This document shows positions 33,120 to 41,739 of a stretch of DNA of 64,000 nucleotides, in pieces. The stretch comes from Idiomarina piscisalsi. Its GTDB lineage: Bacteria > Pseudomonadota > Gammaproteobacteria > Enterobacterales > Alteromonadaceae. How positions within the stretch are numbered: the first letter of the stretch is position 1; each line of letters begins with the position of its first letter. The translations under genes and the position numbers were made by a program. The notes beneath the pieces were generated by a model. The model saw only the letters and a program-made list of their open reading frames with translations. It had not been told where the DNA came from and did no database searches. Location of the stretch: positions 620,001-684,000 of the forward strand of contig NZ_CP022133.1 of the NCBI RefSeq assembly GCF_002211765.1, in the 5' to 3' direction.

Positions 33120-34573
33120 TCAAGTCCGCCGAGGGTTACGGTTTTCAATTCTAAGTATTCATCAATACCGTATTTTGATCCTTCCCGTCCAATACCGGAC
33201 TCTTTAATGCCGCCAAATGGGTTGTAAGCATGCGAAATACCGCCGGTATTCACGCCTACCATGCCGTATTCAAGTGCTTCACTCACTCGGAAAATGCGAG
33301 AGGTGTCTTTCGCTGCAAAGTACGACGCCAGCCCGAATGGCGTGTCATTGGCTTTCTTAATGCCTTCTTCTTCCGTTTCGAAGGTATTAATGGCAACGAC
33401 AGGACCAAAGATTTCTTCTTTGGTGATGTCCATATCGTCAGTAACGCCTGAAACCACGGTTGGTGCGTAGAACAAATCGCCCAGTTCGGTCATGACTGAA
33501 CCGCCAGCTTCAATCGTAGCGCCATCTGATTTCGCTGACAGCACCAGGCGCTGAACCTTGTCGACAGCATCCTGATCAATTAGAGGTCCTAAGTCGACGC
33601 CTTCTTCAGTCCCCGGCCCCACTTTTAATGCTTTTACCTTGCTGACAATCGCCTGAGTGAATTTTTCAGCAACCGTTTCCTGCACCAACACTCGGTTGGC
33701 AGAAACGCAGGTTTGTCCGCCATTACGGAATTTACAGGCAATAAGCTGCTCGGCAGCCTGCTCAATGTCGGCGTCGTCAAACACCAGGAACGGAGCATTA
33801 CCGCCCAGCTCCAGCGACACTTTGGATACGTGCTCTGAGCATTGTTGCATAAGAATCTTGCCAACGCCGGTAGAGCCCGTGAATGACAACTTACGAACCT
33901 GTGATGACGTTGCAAGGCGTTTACCTACGGTTTTGGCATCAGTGGTTGGAATGATATTAATAACACCGTCCGGAATGCCCACTTCACTGGCAAGTTGCGC
34001 CAACGCTAAGCTTGAAAGGGGAGTTAACTGCGGTGGCTTAACAACGATGGTGCAGCCAGCGGCTAATGCCGGTGCAATTTTTCGAGTGATCATCGCATTC
34101 GGGAAGTTCCACGGGGTAATGGCTGCGCAGACGCCAACGGGTTCTTTGGTTACTAACACGCGTTTGCTGCTGTCGGTCAGCGGCAGGATATCACCGTTAA
34201 TGCGTTCGGCTTCGCCGGCAAACCAGTCGACGAAGCTGGCACCGTACTCGACCTCACCAACCGCTTCTGGAACCGGTTTGCCTTGTTCGGCGCTCATCAA
34301 TTCGCCCAATGCTTGCTTGTTGTCCATCATGGACTGATACCACTTACGTAATAGCACCGCCCGCTCGCGAGCGGTCTTCTTACGCCATTTCGCCAGTGCC
34401 GTCTCGGCAACATTAATGGCGCGTTGCGTAAGTTCGTCATCGGCATCGGCAACTTCGGCCAACACCTCACCGGTTGCTGGGTTAGTCACACTGAAACGCT
34501 TCTCTGTGGGTACCCAGTGACCTTCGATGAAACAATCGCTTTTAGTAAGTGATGACATGGAATGTGCTGACAT
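33116..34573 (-). CDS. gabD: NAD(P)-dependent succinate-semialdehyde dehydrogenase
   Basis: GabD oxidises succinic semialdehyde to succinate, completing the 4-aminobutyrate shunt; related enzymes take glutarate semialdehyde. The 485-residue protein has PWNFPNAMITRKIAPALAAG, FTGSTGVGKILM, Glu in SLELGGNAPFLVFDDAD, Cys in FRNGGQTCVSANRVLVQ and the C-terminal KESGIGREGSKYGIDEYLE, all GabD-like. ATG 34573 has GGAGG five bases upstream. No gabT or gabP is adjacent; its partner in the transcript is the ALDH3-type gene, suggesting a more general aldehyde role. Confidence 0.88.
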   Translation of the reverse strand: MSAHSMSSLTKSDCFIEGHWVPTEKRFSVTNPATGEVLAEVADADDELTQRAINVAETALAKWRKKTARERAVLLRKWYQSMMDNKQALGELMSAEQGKPVPEAVGEVEYGASFVDWFAGEAERINGDILPLTDSSKRVLVTKEPVGVCAAITPWNFPNAMITRKIAPALAAGCTIVVKPPQLTPLSSLALAQLASEVGIPDGVINIIPTTDAKTVGKRLATSSQVRKLSFTGSTGVGKILMQQCSEHVSKVSLELGGNAPFLVFDDADIEQAAEQLIACKFRNGGQTCVSANRVLVQETVAEKFTQAIVSKVKALKVGPGTEEGVDLGPLIDQDAVDKVQRLVLSAKSDGATIEAGGSVMTELGDLFYAPTVVSGVTDDMDITKEEIFGPVVAINTFETEEEGIKKANDTPFGLASYFAAKDTSRIFRVSEALEYGMVGVNTGGISHAYNPFGGIKESGIGREGSKYGIDEYLELKTVTLGGLE

Positions 34574-34693
34574 ATAGCCTCCAACTGAATAAGTTTATCT
34601 CTACTAATGTAGGCAATAAATGCGCAAATGGTTCAACTTTTTCAATGATTTCAGACTATATTTTGGTTTTTGTCGAAAAAGTACCCAGTTACA

Positions 34694-34721
34694 TTGCTTT
34701 TATCGCACAAATGCGTATAAT
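34694..34721 (+). promoter_or_regulatory. Promoter of deaD
   Basis: TTGCTT (34694-34699) and a perfect TATAAT (34716-34721) are separated by 16 bases. The start site would lie near 34728, leaving a leader of about 180 bases before the deaD ATG. Confidence 0.75.
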
Positions 34722-34727
34722 CCGCAG

Positions 34728-34907
34728 CTCCTTCAAGGAACACCGCATTACTGATGAGGCAGCGGTCACCCTTGATTCGCGGGGTTGCAGCGCCTGATTC
34801 CAGTCCAGACAGTTTAGAGACTGACCACTGATTCCTGTTGCCGGGCCATAACCCCATATTTGTTTTGTTTGCCATGAGGCAAACGGGAATATAGTGAGAC
34901 ACAATTT
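34728..34907 (+). promoter_or_regulatory. Long 5' leader of deaD
   Basis: About 180 bases of non-coding leader separate the predicted start site from ATG 34908. A hairpin GTTTGCC-ATGA-GGCAAAC (34867-34884) lies just before the ribosome-binding region (GTGAG, 34894). deaD/csdA and cold-shock genes of other bacteria have long regulatory leaders, so temperature- or helicase-dependent control is plausible. No known riboswitch consensus is recognisable. Confidence 0.5.
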
Positions 34908-36674
34908 ATGTCAAAGACTCAAACGAGCCTGTCGTTCAGCGACATGGCCCTACCTTCTGCTGTGCTTGAACAACTGAACGCCATGGGTTTTGAAACCCCA
35001 ACCCCTATTCAGCAGCAGTCAATCCCTGCTCTATTAGAGGGTAATGATGTGTTAGGTGAAGCGCAAACAGGTACCGGTAAAACGGCCGCATTTGGCTTGC
35101 CTGCGCTGGCCAAAATTGACCCTTCGTTGAAACAGACTCAAGTCTTAGTAGTAACGCCTACACGTGAGTTAGCCATTCAGGTTGCTGAAGCGTTAGAAGG
35201 CTTTTCTAAGCAGATGCGTGGTGTTGGCGTTGCTACCGTTTATGGTGGTGCTGCCTTTGGTCCGCAGGTAAAAGCGTTAAAACAAGGTACCTCAATTGTT
35301 GTTGGTACGCCGGGTCGTCTTATCGACTTACTGAATAAAAATGTATTGCAACTGGATGGTTTGAAGGTTGCGGTATTGGATGAAGCCGACGAAATGTTGA
35401 ACATGGGCTTCATTGAAGACATCGAAACCATTTTAAAAGGTGTGCCTGAAACGGCCCAGCGAGCGTTGTTCTCAGCGACTATGCCGAATGCCATCCGTAA
35501 ATTGGCGAAAACCTTCCTGAATAAACCATTGAATATTCAGATTGAAGCGGTTGCGCGTGAAAAAGCAACGATTAAGCAGAAAGCGTGGAAAGTTCAGGGC
35601 ATGACGAAAATGACCGCTCTGACTCGTTTATTGGAAGTGACTCCGTATCAACGTGCATTGATTTTCGTGCGCACTCGCCAGGACACTATGGATGTTGCTG
35701 AGCTGTTGCAGCGCTCAGGTTTCAAAGCGTCGCCGTTAAGCGGCGATTTAAACCAGGCTCAACGCGAACAAACAGTCAGCCAGCTGCGCAGCGGTCATAT
35801 CGAAATTCTGGTGGCGACAGACGTTGTAGCACGTGGTTTGGATGTACCTGAAATTACCCACGTTATTAACTACGACTTGCCAAGTGACACCGAGTCTTAT
35901 GTTCACCGTATTGGTCGTACCGGCCGTGCAGGGCGTTCAGGCGAAGCGATTTTGTTCTTCCGCGCGAAAGAGCGTCATTTGTTGCGTCACTACGAGCGTT
36001 TGACCAATGCTCCGGTAGAATTTTTCGAGGTTCCAAATGCGAACCAGTTGAGTCAGCATCGCCAACAGCAACTACTAGAGAAGCTTCAGGCATCGATGCA
36101 GGCAGACAATGCGCATGCTGACAGTGACAAGCTGAAAAAGCTGCTTGGTCAATGGCTCGAAAGTGATGAACTTTCTGCTGAAGACTTAGCCTTGGCGCTT
36201 TTGACTGAACAACATAAACAACGCCCGTTGTTCTTAAAAGAAGATCGTCCAGTGCGTGAAATGCGTAATGATCGCCCAGGACGTAATGAGCGTGGTGACA
36301 AACGTAAGCCTCGCGCTGAACGCGGCGGACGTGCAGCCGATATCGACTTTGATACCTATAAAATTCAAGTGGGTAAAGAGCATGGTGCTCGTCCCGGAGA
36401 CATCGTTGGCGCGATTGCAAACGAAGCCTCTATGGACAGCAAATACATCGGTCAAATTCAGTTGTTCGATAACCACTCGCTGGTTCAGTTGCCAAAGGGT
36501 ATGCCGAAAGATGTTATGCACGTACTGAAAAAAGCGCGTGTTCGTCAGCAGCCAATGGGCCTTGAGCTAAGTGATGAGCAAGTGAAACGAGCGCCACGTC
36601 CACCGCGTGATCGTGACGCCCGTGGTCCTAAACGCCGTCAGGCAGGAAAGGGCGCAGCACGTCGTTTTAACTAA
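34908..36674 (+). CDS. deaD: ATP-dependent DEAD-box RNA helicase DeaD/CsdA
   Basis: DeaD unwinds RNA in ribosome assembly and mRNA decay, mostly at low temperature. The 588-residue protein shows the Q motif (GFETPTPIQQQSIP), Walker A AQTGTGKTAAFGLPAL, PTRELAIQV, the DEAD box in VLDEADEMLNMGF, SAT, ILVATDVVARGLD and HRIGRTGRAGRSGEA. A C-terminal DbpA-like RNA-binding fold follows (~480-555, FDTYKIQVGKEHGARPGDIV), then a short basic Arg/Pro tail. E. coli DeaD is 629 aa; the difference is mostly in the tail. It ends four bases into the convergent lipocalin gene. Confidence 0.95.
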   Translation: MSKTQTSLSFSDMALPSAVLEQLNAMGFETPTPIQQQSIPALLEGNDVLGEAQTGTGKTAAFGLPALAKIDPSLKQTQVLVVTPTRELAIQVAEALEGFSKQMRGVGVATVYGGAAFGPQVKALKQGTSIVVGTPGRLIDLLNKNVLQLDGLKVAVLDEADEMLNMGFIEDIETILKGVPETAQRALFSATMPNAIRKLAKTFLNKPLNIQIEAVAREKATIKQKAWKVQGMTKMTALTRLLEVTPYQRALIFVRTRQDTMDVAELLQRSGFKASPLSGDLNQAQREQTVSQLRSGHIEILVATDVVARGLDVPEITHVINYDLPSDTESYVHRIGRTGRAGRSGEAILFFRAKERHLLRHYERLTNAPVEFFEVPNANQLSQHRQQQLLEKLQASMQADNAHADSDKLKKLLGQWLESDELSAEDLALALLTEQHKQRPLFLKEDRPVREMRNDRPGRNERGDKRKPRAERGGRAADIDFDTYKIQVGKEHGARPGDIVGAIANEASMDSKYIGQIQLFDNHSLVQLPKGMPKDVMHVLKKARVRQQPMGLELSDEQVKRAPRPPRDRDARGPKRRQAGKGAARRFN

Positions 36675-37207
36675 TTAGAATGATTCACACCGGCCGGATG
36701 ATCGACAATGATCATCTGGTCGATGTCGTATCCCCATTCATTCGCTTTTGCGAGCGCATAATCTAAGTCCGGCTGAGACACATTCGGTGTCCGCGACAAA
36801 AACCAGAAATACTCATGCGAATCGCTGGTGACAATTGCCTGTTGGTAGTTATCATCTAACCAGCTAACGTAATAACCACCGTAAAACGGCCAGAAAAACG
36901 TCACTTGATAGGCTGCCTTCATATTTTCAACTGGCTCTGCTTTGCCTATGGCGGTTTGCCATTCCTGATTTTCAACATGAAAGCCACGATTGGTCACTTC
37001 TAATGTGCCGTCACCATTTAAACGGTATTCAGCGGTAACGCCTTGCAGACCCTCTTCAAAGCTGTGTGGCATTCGCGCAATTTCGTACCACTTTCCTAAA
37101 TAGCGGTCAGCGTCGAATTCATCAACAACATCAGCCACCGGTGTAGGCTGAGACTTACAGGCAGTCAGTAATAAGGTCAGTAAAAATGCAGGTAACCACT
37201 TGTTCAT
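36671..37207 (-). CDS. blc: Outer-membrane lipocalin lipoprotein (Blc family)
   Basis: Blc-type lipocalins bind lysophospholipids or fatty acids and are tied to envelope maintenance and stress. The 178-residue protein has a lipobox LLTAC (Cys17) and the lipocalin first motif YLGKWYEIARMPHSFE, then VTAEYRLNGDGTLEVTNRG and a late FLSRTP segment. The stop overlaps the end of deaD by four bases on the opposite strand. It starts 12 bases after the photolyase-like gene and is very probably co-transcribed with it. Confidence 0.92.
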   Translation of the reverse strand: MNKWLPAFLLTLLLTACKSQPTPVADVVDEFDADRYLGKWYEIARMPHSFEEGLQGVTAEYRLNGDGTLEVTNRGFHVENQEWQTAIGKAEPVENMKAAYQVTFFWPFYGGYYVSWLDDNYQQAIVTSDSHEYFWFLSRTPNVSQPDLDYALAKANEWGYDIDQMIIVDHPAGVNHSN

Positions 37208-37219
37208 TGTGCGTCCTTG

Positions 37220-38776
37220 TTATAACTCGTTTATTGTTTTCAGGTAATGCTCAGCTTGTTGTATGAGCGCATTTTGCTCGTCATCCGATTTTTTATTCCA
37301 TACTTGATACATCATGCCCATTCTATGGTTATTTTCAAAATGTTCTTTATGACGGTTAATAAAGTGCCAGTATAGACTATTAAACGGGCAGGCTTTGTCA
37401 CCGGTTTTTTTGTTCGGATCGTAATGGCATTGGCTACAATAGTGACCCATTTTCTTCATATAGTTTGCACTTGAAATGTAAGGCTTAGTCGCAATCAGTC
37501 CATTGTCTGCGTATTGGCTCATGCCCCGAGTATTGGGTAGCTCCACCCATTCAATAGCGTCAATATAAATGCCTAAGTACCAGTCATCGAGAGCGTCTGG
37601 GGAAACACCGGTGAGTAGCGCGAAGTTACCCGTCACCATCAGTCTTTGTATGTGGTGAGCGTACGCGTAGTCGAGAGACTGCCGGATAGAGTGATGCATA
37701 CACGCCATTTTTGTTTCAGCATTCCAGTAATAGCTCGGAAGCGCACGAGTATGATTCAACGCATTGTTGTTTTTGTACTCGGGCATGAACTTCCAGTAAA
37801 TGGCTCTGACAAACTCTCTCCAGCCGATAACTTGACGGACAAAGCCTTCAATTTGCGCGAGGCTTATCGTGTCTTTGTTGTTGGACCAATGCTCAACGGC
37901 TGAGTGAACCACTTCTAATGGATGCAGCATTTTGGTGTTCAACGCGAAGGACAGACGGGAGTGGAAGAGACTCCAGTGTGCCCCGGGCGTTATATTATCA
38001 GTTGTCATTGTGTCCTGGTAACGGCCGAAATTCGGTAAGCCAAACTCACAGAAGTACGATGATAATTGTTGCGCTTGCTTTCTGTTTACCGGCCAAATAA
38101 GTTGCTTTGGATTAACGTTTCCCATTGTTTTGATATTCTGCTTCGAGAGCATGTTGTCGATATCCGAAACGTCATTAGCAAATACAAGAGGCTCGGGAAC
38201 GTGTTGGTTTTTTGGCAGTTTTTTTTGGTTTTCTTTATCGAAGTTCCAGCGCCCGCCGATTGGTTTCCCTCCCTCCATTAAAATCTCGTGTTCACTACGC
38301 ACCTTGCGGTAGAAGGTTTCCATCAGATAATTGTCGGTATCTGGAAAGTAGTCTTTTAAAGCGTTTCGGCCAGTAAGGAAGTGCTCAGTATCAAACCACT
38401 TAATGTCGATATTGTTGGCGCCTGCCCAGCTCTTTAGTTGATGGTCGAGTCGGTATTCGTCAGGTTGCTGGCACTCAATATGTTTTGCGCCAGTTTCTTC
38501 AAGCAACCAAAGCAGGTTCTTCGTGAGGCTTTGTTGATTACGGGCATCGTCCAGTCTGAGATAAAAGATGCGATGGCCCGCTGATTCTAATGCGTTAGAA
38601 AAATTACGCATGGCTTTAAAAAACGCCAATACCTTTTGCCGGTGATGCAACACGTAATCGGCTTCCTGCCCCAGCTCCATCATTACGTAAAGCGTTTCTG
38701 AGCTTTTTGTTTTAAACCAACGGTGGCGAGCATTTAATTGGTCACCTAATATCAGCCTTATTGTCTTCGCCTTCAT
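37220..38776 (-). CDS. Iron-sulfur cryptochrome/photolyase-related protein (FeS-BCP, (6-4) photolyase type)
   Basis: This family repairs UV (6-4) photoproducts or acts as a light receptor, using FAD, a ribolumazine antenna and a 4Fe-4S cluster. The 518 aa protein begins with RLILGDQLNARHRWF and has GGRWNFDKENQKKLP, VIGWREFVRAIYWKFMPEY and TGVSPDALDDWYLGIYIDAIEW. Cysteines for the cluster are visible: one in KMACMHHSI, then HYCSQCHYDP and KACPFNSLYW. The start, ATG 38776, has a weak ribosome-binding site. Its partner gene encodes a lipocalin; photolyase-lipocalin pairs occur in singlet-oxygen or light-stress loci of other marine bacteria. Confidence 0.92.
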   Translation of the reverse strand: MKAKTIRLILGDQLNARHRWFKTKSSETLYVMMELGQEADYVLHHRQKVLAFFKAMRNFSNALESAGHRIFYLRLDDARNQQSLTKNLLWLLEETGAKHIECQQPDEYRLDHQLKSWAGANNIDIKWFDTEHFLTGRNALKDYFPDTDNYLMETFYRKVRSEHEILMEGGKPIGGRWNFDKENQKKLPKNQHVPEPLVFANDVSDIDNMLSKQNIKTMGNVNPKQLIWPVNRKQAQQLSSYFCEFGLPNFGRYQDTMTTDNITPGAHWSLFHSRLSFALNTKMLHPLEVVHSAVEHWSNNKDTISLAQIEGFVRQVIGWREFVRAIYWKFMPEYKNNNALNHTRALPSYYWNAETKMACMHHSIRQSLDYAYAHHIQRLMVTGNFALLTGVSPDALDDWYLGIYIDAIEWVELPNTRGMSQYADNGLIATKPYISSANYMKKMGHYCSQCHYDPNKKTGDKACPFNSLYWHFINRHKEHFENNHRMGMMYQVWNKKSDDEQNALIQQAEHYLKTINEL

Positions 38777-38897
38777 TACGAGTCCATAACCAGAGTTAAC
38801 TAAGGCTTAATACGTTGCTTGAGTTAATTCAGATTGGCGTACCGAAATTCGCTAAAATATGGCATTATGCGCGTTAGTTTAAGAGTCAGGAGTTTTT

Positions 38898-39674
38898 ATG
38901 AGCCAGGTTGAAAGTGCAGAGAGTCAGTCTCAGCAAAAGCCCGTTAATGTTATTTGCATAAAGTGGGGTAAAAAATACGGCCCCGATTATGTGAATACAC
39001 TGCATTCAATGGTGAGCCGCCATTTGAGCCGACCGTTTCGTTTTGTGTGCTTTACGGATGATTTCGATGGCATTAATGATGATATTGAAGTTAAAGCAAT
39101 TCCGAAAATTGGCTTTGAAGACTTCGACAAACAAGTACCTTGGACAAAAGCGCATGGCTGGTTGAAGTTAACCTGCTTTGCAAACCCTCTTTATGACTTA
39201 GAGGGTCCAACACTGTTTTTAGACTTAGACATTATTATTGTCGGCAGCCTGGACGAGTTTTTCGAGCCGGAAGGCGACTTCATGGTCATTAAGGAATGGG
39301 ATAAATCCGATGCAACAGGTAATACATCGGTATTCCGTTTTAATATTGGTGCACACGATGACGCTCTCGAGCACTTAAAGAAAGATCCTGACGCTGCTAC
39401 CGCTGATGTTCGTAATGAGCAGGAATACATTACGCACTTTGTTGACCGCCAGAATAAGTTGAAATATTGGCCAGAAAAATGGTGCCGAAGCTTTAAACGA
39501 CATTGCTTGCGTCCATTCCCGTTAAGTTTCTTTCAGGAGCCACGTATTCCTGAAGAAGCAAAAGTTATTATTTTCCACGGTAAACCGCACCCTGACGATG
39601 CGTTAGAAGGTCGCAGTGGCAAATGGTACCGCAAGGTGTTACCCACCAAGTGGATTGCTGAATACTGGCGCTAA
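38898..39674 (+). CDS. Glycosyltransferase with DxD motif, lipopolysaccharide-linked
   Basis: This 258-residue cytoplasmic protein looks like a GT-A fold sugar transferase. The metal and nucleotide-sugar motif is D109-L-D111 in LFLDLDIIIVGSLDEFF; it also has VICIKWGKKYGPDYVN at the start and VIIFHGKPHPDDAL near the end, the latter like the C-terminal His of glycosyltransferase family 8-type proteins. No membrane segment is seen. Start ATG 38898 has AGGAG upstream. The waaA-kdkA gene begins six bases later, so a role in building the lipopolysaccharide inner core is likely. Donor and acceptor unknown. Confidence 0.75.
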   Translation: MSQVESAESQSQQKPVNVICIKWGKKYGPDYVNTLHSMVSRHLSRPFRFVCFTDDFDGINDDIEVKAIPKIGFEDFDKQVPWTKAHGWLKLTCFANPLYDLEGPTLFLDLDIIIVGSLDEFFEPEGDFMVIKEWDKSDATGNTSVFRFNIGAHDDALEHLKKDPDAATADVRNEQEYITHFVDRQNKLKYWPEKWCRSFKRHCLRPFPLSFFQEPRIPEEAKVIIFHGKPHPDDALEGRSGKWYRKVLPTKWIAEYWR

Positions 39675-39679
39675 TTCGC

Positions 39680-41665
39680 ATGATGCTTTGGTTTTACGGA
39701 TTAATATTACGGCTGGTGACTCCAGCCGTTTTTGTCTGGCTATGGTTGCGCGGCCGAAAAGACCATCGTTATCGCTCACACTGGGCAGAGCGGCTGGCGC
39801 TGGATACGGTCAGTAGTAACTTGCAGGGATGTACGATCATTCACAGCGTGTCGGTTGGCGAAACGCTTGCAGCGAAGCGTTTAATTGAGCAATTTGTCGC
39901 GCAATTTCCTGACGAAAAAGTCGTTATAACCTGCATGACGCCGACTGCACGCGCGCTTATTCGGGCGCATTTTGGTAACCAAGTAACGTGTCGTTACTGG
40001 CCATTGGACACTCCGGGGTCTGCAAAGCGCTTTGTTTCAAAACTGAGGCCTAAAACCGTTTGGATAATGGAGACCGAGCTTTGGCCGCAAATGCTCAATT
40101 CTCTGGCTCAAGCGAGTGTGCCGGTTTGTTTATTGAACGCACGGCTTTCAAAACGTTCTGCGGCGGGATATCGTCGTTTTCACCGATTACTGAAGTCGGT
40201 GTGGCAACAGTTATCTTTCGTTTCGGTGCAAAATAAAGAAACAGCTCGCCGAATGCATGTATTGGGTGTGCCGAAAGAGCGTTTATTTGTGGATGGAAAC
40301 CTCAAATACGATATTGAGCTTAGTCAGACTGAAAAATTAAAAGCGGCTTCATGGAAAGAGAGTTCAGAAGGCCGTTCAATGTGGTTGGGCAGCAGCACCC
40401 ACCCGGGTGAGCATGAACAGCTGCTAGCTGCTCATAAACGTATTCTTGAGCATGAGCCCGGCGCTTGCCTTATTATTGCGCCCAGACATCCCGAACAGTT
40501 TGAGGTCGTTGCCAAATTAGTTCAGGATAACGCCTTGCGACTGGCCCGCCGGAGTCAAAACGACACAATTCCCAATGATTGTGATGTTTTTTTGGCGGAC
40601 AGTATGGGCGAAATGATGCTTTGGGGGCAGTTGGCACCTATAAGCTTTATTGGTGGCAGTTTAATTGAACGAGGTGGGCACAACCCCCTTGAAGTTATTG
40701 CTGCTGGCTCCAATGTTATGTCTGGTAAACACGTTTTTAACTTCCCGCAAGTTTATGGGGAGCTGGCAAAAGCCGGCGCTGTTAATTGGGTTGGGAACGT
40801 AGACGATATCGTCAATACGATAAACAAGCTGCAGCAGCCAGCTGTCATGAAACAACAACATGACGCTGCTAAAAGTGTCTTAGAGACGCATCAGGGTGCA
40901 ACGCAACGCGTGTTAGCGAGAGCACTGGAATATACTCTGACAGGAAGCGGTATGATAAAGACAGAGCAGAGTCCCCGTGGGCTTATTCGCTACGACAGCA
41001 ATATTATTGAAACCATTGAAGACAAGCATTTCACGGCGCAGTATTGGCAACAACAAAAAGCCATTGCGGGTAACTCAACTGGCCGGGCAACGGTCTGGTT
41101 CATTCAACAGGGCGACTTAGGCTTGTTGCTGCGCCATTATTACCGAGGTGGATTGGTCGGAAAAATCAATAAAGATCGCTTTTTAAGAGAACCCGCTGAC
41201 AAAAGCAGAGCGATTCACGAATTTGATTTGTTATTGAAGCTGCGCGAGAAAGGGCTTCCGGTTCCGAAACCGGTTGCGGCACGCATGGAAAAAACCGGTG
41301 TCTTCAGTTACAAAGCCGATATCCTAGTCGAAGTCATTCCGGGCGCAGTGGATGTCTTTCGCCTACTGCGCGAAAAACAGCTCTCGGCAGAGCTTTGGCA
41401 AACGCTTGGTGCCGTCATAAAGGAGCTGCACGACGCTGGTGTCTATCATTCAGACCTGAACTGCCATAACTTGATGTTAGATGACAACGACAAAGCATGG
41501 ATAGTGGACTTTGATAAATGTGACTTTCGTGAAGAGGGTGACTGGAAGGAAGCGAACATTCAACGCTTGTTGCGCTCATTGAGAAAAGAGAAGGAAAAGA
41601 ACGACACGTTTTACTGGAAAGAGTCTCGCGATTGGCCTGAATTATTGACCGGGTATCGCCGTTAG
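39680..41665 (+). CDS. waaA: Fused Kdo transferase (WaaA) and Kdo kinase (KdkA)
   Basis: One 661-codon frame joins two lipopolysaccharide core enzymes. Residues 1-~424 are WaaA: N-terminal membrane anchor (LWFYGLILRLVTPAVFVWLW), SHWAERL with the conserved Glu, ETELWPQML, RHPEQFEVV and FIGGSLIERGGHNPLEV. From ~425 to the end it resembles KdkA, which phosphorylates Kdo: the kinase-like loop is VYHSDLNCHNLMLDD and the metal site is WIVDFDKCDF. WaaA alone is ~425 aa and KdkA ~240 aa, so both are full length. At the junction ATG 40952 is preceded by AGGAAG, so a separate KdkA may also be made. Such a kinase suggests a single phosphorylated Kdo in the core. Confidence 0.88.
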   Translation: MMLWFYGLILRLVTPAVFVWLWLRGRKDHRYRSHWAERLALDTVSSNLQGCTIIHSVSVGETLAAKRLIEQFVAQFPDEKVVITCMTPTARALIRAHFGNQVTCRYWPLDTPGSAKRFVSKLRPKTVWIMETELWPQMLNSLAQASVPVCLLNARLSKRSAAGYRRFHRLLKSVWQQLSFVSVQNKETARRMHVLGVPKERLFVDGNLKYDIELSQTEKLKAASWKESSEGRSMWLGSSTHPGEHEQLLAAHKRILEHEPGACLIIAPRHPEQFEVVAKLVQDNALRLARRSQNDTIPNDCDVFLADSMGEMMLWGQLAPISFIGGSLIERGGHNPLEVIAAGSNVMSGKHVFNFPQVYGELAKAGAVNWVGNVDDIVNTINKLQQPAVMKQQHDAAKSVLETHQGATQRVLARALEYTLTGSGMIKTEQSPRGLIRYDSNIIETIEDKHFTAQYWQQQKAIAGNSTGRATVWFIQQGDLGLLLRHYYRGGLVGKINKDRFLREPADKSRAIHEFDLLLKLREKGLPVPKPVAARMEKTGVFSYKADILVEVIPGAVDVFRLLREKQLSAELWQTLGAVIKELHDAGVYHSDLNCHNLMLDDNDKAWIVDFDKCDFREEGDWKEANIQRLLRSLRKEKEKNDTFYWKESRDWPELLTGYRR

Positions 41666-41687
41666 CGGCGGCTCACTTCTCTGCACA

Positions 41688-41731
41688 AAAAAGCCCGGAA
41701 ACTCGTCAGAGCTTCCGGGCTTTCTTCTTTT
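41688..41731. terminator. Terminator between waaA-kdkA and proA
   Basis: AAAAGCCCGGAA (~41689-41700) and TTCCGGGCTTT (41713-41723) form a strong stem, followed by TCTTCTTTT on the plus strand and preceded by an A run that gives T on the minus strand. It serves both convergent genes. Confidence 0.88.
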
Positions 41732-41739
41732 ATCAACGG

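Noticed and set aside
33657..34337. 226-codon open frame opposite gabD
   Set aside because: It is antisense to a clear dehydrogenase and has no recognisable domain or start signal.
34750..34760. CTGATGAG in the deaD leader, resembling a hammerhead or TPP riboswitch piece
   Set aside because: The other parts of either consensus (GAAA core, or the second TPP motif) are missing at the right positions.
34549..34904. Small open frames on both strands in the deaD leader
   Set aside because: They cross the deaD promoter and gabD start, have no ribosome-binding site and resemble no protein known to me.
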